Assembly (NCBI RefSeq): GCF_000711725.1
Contig: NZ_JONP01000014.1
Span: 90,463-154,462, forward strand
Source of the DNA: Roseomonas aerilata DSM 19363
GTDB lineage: Bacteria; Pseudomonadota; Alphaproteobacteria; Acetobacterales; Acetobacteraceae
Length of the DNA stretch: 64,000 nt
Direction of reading: 5' to 3'
The notes beneath the pieces were generated by a model. The model did no database searches. It saw nothing but the letters and a program-made list of their open reading frames with translations, and was not told the origin of the DNA. The position numbers and the translations under genes are program-made. Below are positions 52,787-61,345 of this stretch, in pieces. Position 1 is the first letter of the stretch; each line of letters starts with the position of its first letter.

Positions 52787-53473
52787 GACGCCACGCCGCT
52801 TCCCGAAGGGCGCGACCCCACCCTCGCCACCGCCGTTCACCGGCGGCTGCGCGAGGACATCCTTTCCGGCCGCCTGCCACCCGGGCTGAAGCTGAAGCTG
52901 CGCGACCTCGCCCAGAACTACGGCGCCGGAGCCTCGCCGATGCGGGAAGCCCTGTCCAAGCTCGCGGCCGAGGGGCTGGCGGAACGGCTGGAGCATCGCG
53001 GCTTCCGTGTTGCCGCCGCCGCGCCCTGCCAGCTTGAGGGCCTGATCCGCGCGCGGGTGCTCGCCGAATCCGCGGCGCTGCGCGAATCCATCCGTCGCGG
53101 CGACGCCGCCTGGGAGGACGCACTGGTGCTGGCCGAGCACCGATTGAACCGCTTGGCCCGCTCGCTCGACCCCGCGCGCTATTCCCTCAACCCGGATTGG
53201 GAGTGCTGCCACCGGGTATTCCACCAGGCACTGCTCGCCGCCTGCGGGGCGCCGCCACTCCTCGCCTTTTGCGAGCGGCTGCAGGAGGAGGCGGGCCGCT
53301 ACCGGGCGCTGGCGAATACCATTGCCTATCCGGGCCGCGACGTGGAGGCCGAGCACAGGGCCATCCTTCGTGCCGCCCTGGCCCGTGACGCCGATGCGGC
53401 CGTCGCCCTGCTGGCCGAGCACTACGAGCGCACCGGCGCCCTCGTCGGGGCCGACCTCGGCCGCCGGGGCTGA
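52781..53473 (+). CDS. GntR family regulator, FCD subfamily
   Basis: A 230-residue regulator. The winged helix (about 15-80) includes LREDILSGRLPPGLKLKLRDLAQNYGAGASPMREALSKLAAEGL. The FCD ligand domain (about 90-215) has conserved His/Asp positions in CCHRVFHQALLAACG and AEHRAILRAAL that usually bind a metal and a carboxylate ligand. It is divergent from the FAH/Bug/dioxygenase/Liv cluster, so it probably controls that cluster in response to substrate or intermediate. Confidence 0.92.
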   Translation: MSDATPLPEGRDPTLATAVHRRLREDILSGRLPPGLKLKLRDLAQNYGAGASPMREALSKLAAEGLAERLEHRGFRVAAAAPCQLEGLIRARVLAESAALRESIRRGDAAWEDALVLAEHRLNRLARSLDPARYSLNPDWECCHRVFHQALLAACGAPPLLAFCERLQEEAGRYRALANTIAYPGRDVEAEHRAILRAALARDADAAVALLAEHYERTGALVGADLGRRG

Positions 53474-53650
53474 TCCCGCCGGCGCCGAGCGACCGACGCA
53501 ACTGCCGTAGCCGTCCTTACGTTCCGCCATCCAGGAACGGAGGCTCGGCACGGAGCGACCCGGCCCCTGGCCGGTGCGTGAGGTGCCTCGCTGCCCGCCC
53601 GGTGTCCGCCGGGCCGCCTCCGGTGCCCAAGCCCCTTGCAGGACACCGTC

Positions 53651-54193
53651 ATGGCCGACCTCGACCTCCCCGCCCGGCAGGGCTTCACCCCGGATGCACC
53701 TTCCGCGGCACTCCCCGGCGAGATCCCCCTCACGCTGACCATCAACGGCGAGCGCCGCGAATTGCACGTGCGCCCCTGGACCACCCTGCTCGACCTGCTG
53801 CGCGAGGACCTGCACCTCTACGGCACGAAGAAGGGCTGCGACCACGGCCAGTGCGGTGCCTGCACGGTGCTGGTGGACGGGCAGCGCATCAACTCCTGCC
53901 TCGCACTCGCGGTGAGCAAGGATGGCTGCGAGGTCACGACTGTCGAAGGCCTGGCCGCCCCCGACGGCGCCCTGCACCCGATGCAGGAGGCCTTCATCGA
54001 GCACGATGCCTTCCAGTGCGGCTACTGCACGCCCGGCCAGATCTGCTCAGCGGTCGGCCTCGTCCAGGAGGGGCATGCGAGGACTCCCGACGAAATCCGG
54101 GAACAGATGAGCGGCAACATCTGCCGCTGTGGCGCCTACACGAACATCGTCGATGCCATCGAGGACGTGCTCGCGAAGGAAACCGCGAAGTGA
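53651..54193 (+). CDS. paoA: Aldehyde oxidoreductase [2Fe-2S] subunit (PaoA/YagT-like)
   Basis: A 180-residue subunit of a xanthine dehydrogenase family enzyme. The plant-type cluster is CDHGQCGACTVLVDG with a later Cys, and the second cluster is FQCGYCTPGQ plus CRCGAY. The N-terminus lacks the long Tat leader of E. coli PaoA, so a cytoplasmic location is possible. The stop overlaps the GTG of the FAD subunit (GTGA). Confidence 0.92.
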   Translation: MADLDLPARQGFTPDAPSAALPGEIPLTLTINGERRELHVRPWTTLLDLLREDLHLYGTKKGCDHGQCGACTVLVDGQRINSCLALAVSKDGCEVTTVEGLAAPDGALHPMQEAFIEHDAFQCGYCTPGQICSAVGLVQEGHARTPDEIREQMSGNICRCGAYTNIVDAIEDVLAKETAK

Positions 54194-55209
54194 ACCGCTT
54201 CTCCTACGCCCGCCCGGGCAGCGTGGCGGATGCCGTGCGTGAGGTCGGCTCGAGCCCCGCCGCGAAGGTCCTCGCCGGCGGAACCAACCTCGTGGACCTC
54301 ATGAAGTACAACGTGGAGCGCCCCGCGCACCTCGTGGACGTCACCCGCCTGCCGGGGCTGAAAGAGATCGAGGAAACGGGGGAGGGCGGGCTGCGCATCG
54401 GCGCCCTCGTCAGCAACAGTGATGTCGCCTACGACCCGCGCGTGCAGGAGCGCTACCCGCTGCTCTCCTCGGCCATCCTCGCGGGCGCCACCGCGCAGCT
54501 CCGCAATGCCGCGACCACCGGCGGCAACCTGCTCCAGCGCACGCGCTGCTACTATTTTTATGACGCCGCCACGCCCTGCAACAAGCGCGCGCCTGGCACC
54601 GGCTGCCCTGCCAAGACCGGCGTGAACCGCATCCACGCCATCCTCGGCACCTCCGAGCACTGCATCGCCACCCACCCCTCCGACATGGCCGTCGCGATGG
54701 CGGCGCTGGAGGCGGTGATCCATGCTTCCGGCCCGAATGGCGAGCGTGAGATCCCCATTGCCGAGTTCCACCGCCTGCCCGGCGACACGCCCGAGCGTGA
54801 CACGAATCTTGGCGCGGACGAGGTCGTTACCGCCGTGACCCTGCCGACGCCCCGCTTCGCCACGAACTACACCTACCTCAAGCTGCGCGACCGCCTCTCT
54901 TACGCCTTCGCCCTCGTCTCGGTGGCGGCGGCTTTCGACATGGAGGGCGGCACGGTGCGGGAGGCGCGCATCGCCCTCGGCGGCGTCGCCCACAAGCCCT
55001 GGCGCGTGCCCGAAGCGGAGGCGATGCTCAAGGGCGTGGTGCCCGAGCGCGGCGCCTTCGCCATGGTGGCCGAGCGCATCCTCCAGGGCGCGCAGGGCTA
55101 TGGCGGCAACAGCTTCAAGATCGAGCTCGCCCGCCTCGCCATCATCCGCGCCCTCTCCCAGGCCGCGGCCGGCACGCCGCAGTCCCAGACCGACAAGCGC
55201 ATCCAGTAA
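54190..55209 (+). CDS. paoB: Aldehyde oxidoreductase FAD subunit (PaoB/YagS-like)
   Basis: A 339-residue subunit. KVLAGGTNLVDLMKYNVERP is the FAD-binding loop and ATTGGNLLQRTRCYYF the second. A cysteine set (TRCYYFYDAATPCNKRAPGT, then GCPAK and EHCIATHPSD) matches the extra [4Fe-4S] cluster insertion of PaoB, which ordinary xanthine dehydrogenases lack. The GTG start overlaps the upstream stop. Confidence 0.93.
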   Translation: MNRFSYARPGSVADAVREVGSSPAAKVLAGGTNLVDLMKYNVERPAHLVDVTRLPGLKEIEETGEGGLRIGALVSNSDVAYDPRVQERYPLLSSAILAGATAQLRNAATTGGNLLQRTRCYYFYDAATPCNKRAPGTGCPAKTGVNRIHAILGTSEHCIATHPSDMAVAMAALEAVIHASGPNGEREIPIAEFHRLPGDTPERDTNLGADEVVTAVTLPTPRFATNYTYLKLRDRLSYAFALVSVAAAFDMEGGTVREARIALGGVAHKPWRVPEAEAMLKGVVPERGAFAMVAERILQGAQGYGGNSFKIELARLAIIRALSQAAAGTPQSQTDKRIQ

Positions 55210-55221
55210 GGGGGACGAACC

Positions 55222-57468
55222 ATGCACGAGACCCATTTCGGCTCCCCCCGCAACCGCGTGGACGGCCGCCTGAAGGTGACGGGTGCCGCGCCCTATGCCG
55301 GCGAGTTCACGGCGCCCGACCTGGCCCACGGCTACGTCGTCTCGGGCGCCATTGCGAAGGGGCGGATCAAGAGCATCGACACGAAGGCGGCGCTCGCCGT
55401 GCCCGGCGTGGTGCAGGTCTTTACACACGAGAACCGCCCGCGCACCGCCTTCCGCAGCAACGCCTACCAGGACGAGGTGGCGCCGCCCGGCAAGCCGTTC
55501 CGCGCGCTCTACGACGAGCGCATCGTCTATAGCGGCCAGCCCGTCGCCCTCGTGGTGGCGGAGGACTTCGAGATCGCCCGTTACGCCGCCTCCCTTGTGC
55601 AGGTGACCTACGAGGCGGAGCCGCACGAGACCGACCTCGAGAAGGTGCGGGGCAAGGCCTATGTGCCGCCGGTCAAGCGCCAGGGCATCTCCCCGCCGCC
55701 CAAGCCGCGCGGCGATTCCGAGGCCGCCTTCGGCAACTCCCCCGTGAAGATGGAGGCCGGGTACCGGATCGCCATCGAGCACCACAACCCCATGGAGCCG
55801 CACGCGACCACCGTGGTCTGGGAGGGCGACGAGCGCATCACCGTCCACGACAAGATCCAGGGCGCGCAGAACAGCCAGTCCTACATCACCAGCGTCTTCG
55901 GCCTGCCCAACAGCGATGTGCGGGTGATCTCGCCCTTTGTGGGCGGCGCCTTCGGCTCGGGCCTGCGCCCGCAGTACCAACTCTTCCTCGCTGTCATGGC
56001 GGCGCTGGAGCTGAAGCGCTCCGTCCGCGTGGTGCTGACGCGCGACCAGATGTTCACCATGGGCTACCGCCCGGACGGGCTGCAGGAGGTGGCGCTGGGC
56101 GCAAACCAGGACGCCTCGCTGCAATCCATCCGCCATGACCTGATCGCCAATACCTCCACCTTCGAGGACTACCAGGAGGCGACGGTCAACTGGTCGGCCA
56201 TGCTCTACCACTGCGACAACGTCACCACGACGCACAAGCTGGCCACGACCGACCTCTACACCCCCGCCGACATGCGCGCCCCGGGGGCGCCGACGGGCCT
56301 GTTCGCCATGGAATCCGCGATGGACGAATTGGCGTACAAGCTCGGCGTCGATCCGGTGGCGCTGCGCCTGAGGAACTACGCCGACATCGACGAATCCACG
56401 AACAAGTACCACACGAGCAAGGAGCTGCGCGCCGCCTACCAACTCGGCGCCGAGCGCTTCGGCTGGTCGAAGAGGAACCCCAAGCCCCGCTCCATGAAGG
56501 AGGGACGGGAGCTGATCGGCTGGGGCATGGCGACCGGCGCCTGGGAGGCGCAGATGGCCCAGACCTCCGCCCGCGCGACGCTGACCGCGGACGGGCGGCT
56601 AGAGGTGGCGACCGCCTCCGCCGATATCGGCACGGGCACCTACACCATCCTCACGCAGATCGCGGCCGACGCGCTCGGCCTGCCGATGGAGCGGGTGACG
56701 ACGAAGCTCGGCGATTCCTCCCTGCCGAAGTCGCCGGTCGAGGGCGGTTCCTGGACCGCCGCCTCCGCGGGCTCGGCGGTGGAGCTGGCCTGTCACAAGG
56801 TGTGGGAGACGCTGTTCAAGTACGCCCGGGGCATGGACGGCTCTCCGCTGGCCAATGCCGACATCGACCGCGTGACCTTCCATGACGAGCGCATCGCGCT
56901 CGTCTCCGATCCCTCTCGCTACGTGACTCTGAACGATGCGCTCAAGGCCGGCGGCGTCGAGAAGATTGAGGCGGAAGAGACGGCCGCCCCGAGTAAGCTG
57001 ACCCAGATGCGCTACAATTCCTTTACCCATTCCGCGATCTTCGCCGAGGTGCGGGTGGACGAGGAGTTGGGCCAGGTGCGCGTGACGCGGATCGTGGATG
57101 CCGTGGCGGCCGGGCGGATCATCAACCCCAAGACCGCGCGCTCGCAGATCATCGGCGGCGTGGTCTTCGGCATCGGCATGGCGATGCACGAGGAATCCAT
57201 GGCGGACCATAATCTCGGCCGCTTCATGAACCACAACCTGGCCGAGTACCATGTGCCCGCGAATGCCGACATCCACGGCATCGAAGTGATCTTCGTCGAG
57301 GAGCACGACACGTTGACCAGCCCGCTGGGCGTGAAGGGCCTGGGCGAGATCGGCATCGTCGGTACCGCGGCGGCGATCGCCAACGCGGTGTTCCATGCGA
57401 CGGGCAAGCGCATCCGCGAACTGCCGATCACGATCGACAAGGTGATCGGTACGCCCGAAGCGGTCTGA
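55222..57468 (+). CDS. paoC: Aldehyde oxidoreductase molybdenum subunit (PaoC/YagR-like)
   Basis: A 748-residue catalytic subunit carrying the molybdenum-cytosine dinucleotide cofactor. Cofactor-binding stretches include FVGGAFGSGLRPQYQ, DMRAPGAPTG and GGSWTAASAGS. The catalytic Glu lies in VKGLGEIGIVG near the C-terminus. The paoA-paoB-paoC order matches E. coli paoABC, which oxidises aromatic aldehydes. The PaoD/XdhC-type chaperone gene is not adjacent. Confidence 0.94.
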   Translation: MHETHFGSPRNRVDGRLKVTGAAPYAGEFTAPDLAHGYVVSGAIAKGRIKSIDTKAALAVPGVVQVFTHENRPRTAFRSNAYQDEVAPPGKPFRALYDERIVYSGQPVALVVAEDFEIARYAASLVQVTYEAEPHETDLEKVRGKAYVPPVKRQGISPPPKPRGDSEAAFGNSPVKMEAGYRIAIEHHNPMEPHATTVVWEGDERITVHDKIQGAQNSQSYITSVFGLPNSDVRVISPFVGGAFGSGLRPQYQLFLAVMAALELKRSVRVVLTRDQMFTMGYRPDGLQEVALGANQDASLQSIRHDLIANTSTFEDYQEATVNWSAMLYHCDNVTTTHKLATTDLYTPADMRAPGAPTGLFAMESAMDELAYKLGVDPVALRLRNYADIDESTNKYHTSKELRAAYQLGAERFGWSKRNPKPRSMKEGRELIGWGMATGAWEAQMAQTSARATLTADGRLEVATASADIGTGTYTILTQIAADALGLPMERVTTKLGDSSLPKSPVEGGSWTAASAGSAVELACHKVWETLFKYARGMDGSPLANADIDRVTFHDERIALVSDPSRYVTLNDALKAGGVEKIEAEETAAPSKLTQMRYNSFTHSAIFAEVRVDEELGQVRVTRIVDAVAAGRIINPKTARSQIIGGVVFGIGMAMHEESMADHNLGRFMNHNLAEYHVPANADIHGIEVIFVEEHDTLTSPLGVKGLGEIGIVGTAAAIANAVFHATGKRIRELPITIDKVIGTPEAV

Positions 57469-57591
57469 CCAATGCGCCCGGCCCGGTGGGAATCCTTTTC
57501 CTGCCGTGGCCGGAAGCCCGTGAATTTTCACATTTTTATAACCCAGTTCGCGCAGGCTTGAGGCGATTGAAACGCTGAGGCTTATCGGAAA

Positions 57592-59262
57592 ATGACCCTG
57601 CGCACCCGAATCATTGGCGCGATGGCGGCCTGTGCACTGACGATCGCGGGAATGGGGGGCCTTGCGGCCTACAGGATTTCAGCGATCAACCATTACGTGA
57701 ACACGGTCGCGGCGAACTGGCTGCCGAGCGTCGATGCGATCGCGCGGGCCTCGGAGACGGTGCAGATCCTTCGCCAGTTCATTCTGCGCCACAGCATCGT
57801 CAGCGATGCCGCCGGCAAGCAGGAGGTCGAGGGGCGGTTGAATGAGCTCCAGGCGTCAATCGACAAGTTCTTCGTGGACTACCAGGCGCTGCTGACAAGC
57901 CCTGCCGAGCAGCGCCTGTTCGACGCTTCGAAGCAGTCTTGGCAGGCCTACCGCGTGGAGATCGAGCCGACCCTGGCTCTCTCTCGTGCCGGGCAGAACG
58001 CCGCCGCCGCGGCCCGCATTATGGGTGTGAACACCAGCCGCGCGCGCACCCTGACCGCCGATTTCGATGCGCTCAAGGCCCTCAACAAGGAGGGCAGCAC
58101 CAAGGATGCGGAGGCCGCAGCCAGCACCGCCTCGTCCTCAATCATGGCAGCGGGCGCGGTGACGCTGCTTGCCTTCCTCGGGGCTGCTGGCATGGCCATC
58201 TGGCTGGTGCGCGGCGTGTCTCTGCCGATCCTCCGCACAGCGGAGCTGATGCGTCAGATCGCGGACGGCAAGCTCACGGTCACCATCGAGGGCAAGGATC
58301 GCACGGACGAGATCGGCCACATGGCCCGCGCCCTGGAGGTGTTCCGGGCCAATGCCGAGCGCGCCCGCGACCTCGCCGCCTCGCAGGAGGCCGAGCACCG
58401 GGCCAAGGAGCAGCGCGCTGCCCGCATGACGGAGTTGGTGAGCGGCTTCGAGGGCCGGGTGGGCGAGATGGTGAGCGTTCTCTCCTCCGCCTCCACCGAA
58501 CTAGAGGCAACGGCCCGCAGCATGGAATCGACCGCCGTGCAGGCCCGCGCCCAGGCCACCGAGGTCGCCGGCGCCGCGACCCAGGCGAGCGGCGGCGTGC
58601 AGACCGTGGCGGCGGCGGCCGAGGAGCTGAGCGCCTCCATCATCGAGATCAGCCGCCAGGTGGCCCAGGCGAGCAGCGTTGCCACCAGGGCGGTGGACAC
58701 CGCCAACGCGACGAACGCCACGGTCCAGAACCTCTCCGATGGCGCCAGCCGGATTGGCGAGGTGGTGAACCTCATCAACAACATCGCCGGCCAGACGAAT
58801 CTTCTCGCCCTGAACGCGACGATCGAGGCGGCGCGCGCGGGCGAGGCCGGCAAGGGCTTCGCCGTGGTGGCGAGCGAGGTGAAGTCGCTGGCCGCCGAGA
58901 CCGCGAAGGCCACGGACGAGATTGGCCAGCAGGTCGGCCAGATCCAGGGCGCCACGCGCGGCGCGGTGGAGGCGATCGGGCTGATCATGAGCACGGTCAA
59001 GGAGATCAGCGAGATCACCGTCGCGATCGCGGCCTCGGTGGAGGAGCAGAGCGCCGCCACCCAGGAGATCGCGCGCACGGTGCAGCAGACAGCCGAGGCC
59101 ACCGGCATGGTCGGGCAGAACATTGCCGCGGTGAGCCAGTCAGCGAACGACACGGGGGCGGCCGCCAGCCAGGTCCTCGCCGCCGCCTCGGACCTTTCAT
59201 CCCAATCCGAGCAACTCACCGCCGAGGTGCACACCTTCACGCGCGAGGTGAGGGCGGCCTGA
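57592..59262 (+). CDS. Methyl-accepting chemotaxis protein
   Basis: A 556-residue chemoreceptor. Helix 1 lies at about 8-28, and a four-helix-bundle periplasmic domain (4HB_MCP) spans about 30-180. Helix 2 is at about 185-207 and is followed by HAMP. A signalling domain has the hairpin tip [20 protein letters not shown] and [17 protein letters not shown]. No che genes are adjacent. It follows paoABC by 123 bases of AT-richer sequence that may hold its own promoter. Confidence 0.95.
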   Translation: MTLRTRIIGAMAACALTIAGMGGLAAYRISAINHYVNTVAANWLPSVDAIARASETVQILRQFILRHSIVSDAAGKQEVEGRLNELQASIDKFFVDYQALLTSPAEQRLFDASKQSWQAYRVEIEPTLALSRAGQNAAAAARIMGVNTSRARTLTADFDALKALNKEGSTKDAEAAASTASSSIMAAGAVTLLAFLGAAGMAIWLVRGVSLPILRTAELMRQIADGKLTVTIEGKDRTDEIGHMARALEVFRANAERARDLAASQEAEHRAKEQRAARMTELVSGFEGRVGEMVSVLSSASTELEATARSMESTAVQARAQATEVAGAATQASGGVQTVAAAAEELSASIIEISRQVAQASSVATRAVDTANATNATVQNLSDGASRIGEVVNLINNIAGQTNLLALNATIEAARAGEAGKGFAVVASEVKSLAAETAKATDEIGQQVGQIQGATRGAVEAIGLIMSTVKEISEITVAIAASVEEQSAATQEIARTVQQTAEATGMVGQNIAAVSQSANDTGAAASQVLAAASDLSSQSEQLTAEVHTFTREVRAA

Positions 59263-59300
59263 AGGCGCGGCCGCCGCTGTGCCGCCCCATTCAGGGGCGC

Positions 59301-60011
59301 TCAGTGGCGGCGGCTTCGCCTCGGTGCCGGGCTCTCCTCGCGCATCTCCTCGTCCACCACCAGACTCTCTATCCCCGCGCGCCAGGTGACCTGCCAGCGC
59401 TGCGGCCGTCCGGCGCGGCAGCGCAGCAGGTCCAGCGTCCATTGCGGGTCGCCCAGGTCGTGCATTGACCCGCCCGCGCGCCCCGTCACGTGCCAGCGCG
59501 TAGCCGCCAGGGACGGACCTTCTTCGGCCTCCGCCTCGCACAGCAGCAGCCCGATCCCCCCGCCCGTCTCCGCCGCCAGTTGCAGCCGGCGCATGGCCGT
59601 TGCATCCGGCCGCTCGTCCATCAGCAGCACGGCCGAGACCGCGTGGCAGCGTAGCGCCTCCTCCGTGGCCCAGAGTGCGTCCACGTGGTTCGAGGGCTGT
59701 GCCACGATCAGGCGAGAGGGCGGCAGGCCGAAGCCCATCAGCCCGGGCGGCCAGGGATCGGGGTCGCGCGCGATCCAGAACACCGTGCCGCCGGAGCGCG
59801 CCATCAGCAGCGCCGCGAACCCCACTGCTGCCCCCGCGCCATCGGACAGGATCTCGTGCACCGCCGCGCGCGGCAGGCCGCCGCCGGGCAGGGCCCGGTC
59901 CATTTCCGGGCAAAGGGGAATGGCCGAAGCCTCTTCCCGCCCGGTCAGGCCTGCGCGCTCGATGCGTGCCACGCGGGCGCGGAGTGCGGCCAGAACGGCG
60001 TGCCTGTCCAT
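59301..60011 (-). CDS. imuA: ImuA-like RecA-fold protein of the translesion mutasome
   Basis: A 236-residue protein. PEMDRALPGGGLPRAAVHEIL is the ImuA/SulA-like N-terminal signature, and the middle keeps a RecA-like core (VFWIARDPDPWPPGL, VLLMDERPDATAMRRLQLAAE). ImuA works with ImuB and DnaE2 in SOS-induced error-prone repair. Neither imuB nor dnaE2 is adjacent: the next gene downstream is the convergent chemoreceptor. A LexA box lies 125 bases upstream. An in-frame ATG at 60131 would add 40 Arg-rich residues and is less likely. Confidence 0.85.
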   Translation of the reverse strand: MDRHAVLAALRARVARIERAGLTGREEASAIPLCPEMDRALPGGGLPRAAVHEILSDGAGAAVGFAALLMARSGGTVFWIARDPDPWPPGLMGFGLPPSRLIVAQPSNHVDALWATEEALRCHAVSAVLLMDERPDATAMRRLQLAAETGGGIGLLLCEAEAEEGPSLAATRWHVTGRAGGSMHDLGDPQWTLDLLRCRAGRPQRWQVTWRAGIESLVVDEEMREESPAPRRSRRH

Positions 60012-60135
60012 TCCTGTTCCATCCGCTGAATCGCGACCTCGCACACGGTCGTCACATCGGTCCTCAACCCCTTGCAAGGAAGGGGTGGGGGCAGGAATCA
60101 GCCGGGGCCTTGAGGGCGAATCGGAGGGCATGTCC

Positions 60136-60150
60136 GTTCATACTATGTTC
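60136..60150 (-). promoter_or_regulatory. LexA (SOS) box of the alphaproteobacterial type
   Basis: GTTC (60136-60139), 7 bases, then GTTC (60147-60150), which on the minus strand reads GAAC-N7-GAAC. This direct repeat is the established LexA site of many Alphaproteobacteria. On the minus strand TAGTAT inside the spacer could serve as the -10 of the imuA promoter, so LexA would block it. Confidence 0.75.
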
Positions 60151-60269
60151 CTTTTTGGGCCGCATCCTTCCTCTGCGTGCCGCTACGCCTCCATGGGTCA
60201 TGCCAAAGGTCACATGCGGGTGCAGCCTTACCTTGCGCGAAACGTTCCGGGTTTGAGGAACCCAATTTG

Positions 60270-60983
60270 ATGATGCAGCGGCGCGCCCTTCTCGCCCTTA
60301 TGACCCTGCCGGCCAGTCTGGCCGCCTGCGCCGGTTTGCCCGGCATGGAGGCTGCCGGAACCCCCGTGGCCCCGCTCCTCGGCACCGGCTTTGCGGCGCT
60401 GCACGCGGATGGAGCATGGGGGGCGGGTGCGGTCCTCGGCTCCGCCGTCGCGGTCGCCCCGGGCCGCGTCGCCTGCACCACGCACGCGCTGCCCCGCGGC
60501 GCGGATTTCGTCTGGCTCCGCCGCGGGGACGGCGCACCCGCCCGCCGCGTGCCCGTGCTGGCTCGCAGCCCGCGCATGGATCTCTCCATCCTCGGCGACG
60601 AGGCCGGCCTGCTGGTCCCCGCCGATCCCTGCGGGGCGGAAGTGATCACCGGCGACGCGGTCTGGGCCGCCGGCATGCCGGGTATCGGCCCCGGCGTCGC
60701 CACCGGCACGGTGGAGATCCCCGACGCCATCCTGCCCCGCTTCGGCCGCGGCTTCACCGCGCGCATGCCGGCGTTGATGGGCTATTCCGGCGGCCCGGTG
60801 GTGGGGAATGACGGGCGGCTGAAAGGCCTCGTCGCGGCCGTCCCGGACGAGGGCGGCTCGAGCGCGCTGGCGCTGCTTGCCGGAATGGACCTCGGCGGCC
60901 TTGCCGCGGGGCGCGGCCGCCGGGTCTTCGCCCTCTCCATCCACGAGGTCATGGAGGAGGTGGGGCGGATGGGTCTCGCCTGA
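60270..60983 (+). CDS. Trypsin-like serine protease, lipoprotein
   Basis: A 237-residue protein. The signal MMQRRALLALMTLPASLAAC ends in a lipobox with Cys20, so it should be lipid-anchored. A trypsin-fold core follows with a plausible triad: His72 in CTTHALP, Asp104 in RMDLSIL and Ser173 in GYSGGPVV. GAGGAA lies about 9 bases before the first ATG. Substrate and localisation (inner or outer membrane leaflet) are unknown. Confidence 0.8.
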   Translation: MMQRRALLALMTLPASLAACAGLPGMEAAGTPVAPLLGTGFAALHADGAWGAGAVLGSAVAVAPGRVACTTHALPRGADFVWLRRGDGAPARRVPVLARSPRMDLSILGDEAGLLVPADPCGAEVITGDAVWAAGMPGIGPGVATGTVEIPDAILPRFGRGFTARMPALMGYSGGPVVGNDGRLKGLVAAVPDEGGSSALALLAGMDLGGLAAGRGRRVFALSIHEVMEEVGRMGLA

Positions 60984-60986
60984 GGC

Positions 60987-61238
60987 CTAGCCGCGGCGCG
61001 AGTTGTCCCGCGCCCCAATGTCCCAGGGTGCGCGCCCCATCTCGCGTTCCGCTTCTAAGCGGTTTGCCCCGATATCGGCGAGCATACGGTCATCGAGGGT
61101 AGCGAGGATGCGGCGCTCCTCGATGGTGCGGACCATGCGCGCGACCATGGCCAGCCAGCCGGAGGCCGGGACGCCCGGGGTGCCCTTACCGGCAGCCTCC
61201 CGAGCGAAGGCGCCGCGGTGGATGACGTGACCGGACAT
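60987..61238 (-). CDS. DUF1127 (YjiS-like) small protein
   Basis: An 83-residue protein whose C-terminal half (RTIEERRILATLDDRMLADIGANRLEAEREMG) is the arginine-rich DUF1127 motif. Small DUF1127 proteins in Alphaproteobacteria affect RNA turnover, phosphate and carbon metabolism. AAGGA lies about 9 bases before the ATG at 61238. It is convergent with the protease gene and divergent from the LysR gene. Confidence 0.85.
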   Translation of the reverse strand: MSGHVIHRGAFAREAAGKGTPGVPASGWLAMVARMVRTIEERRILATLDDRMLADIGANRLEAEREMGRAPWDIGARDNSRRG

Positions 61239-61345
61239 GATGCGATCCTTTCCTGGTTGATGTCGCGAGGGGGAGGATCGTCCCGGCGCCGTCATAAGGG
61301 AAACGAGTTGTTTTGAAGTTCGGCATCAGCGATGCTGATCCGGTC

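Noticed and set aside
58254..59240. A Ser/Ala-rich 328-codon frame opposite the chemoreceptor
   Set aside because: The repetitive composition reflects the heptad-coded helices of the receptor read backwards.
59283..59299. CGCCCC-ATTCA-GGGGCG hairpin between the chemoreceptor and imuA
   Set aside because: A short stem between convergent genes with no T tract; too weak to call a terminator.
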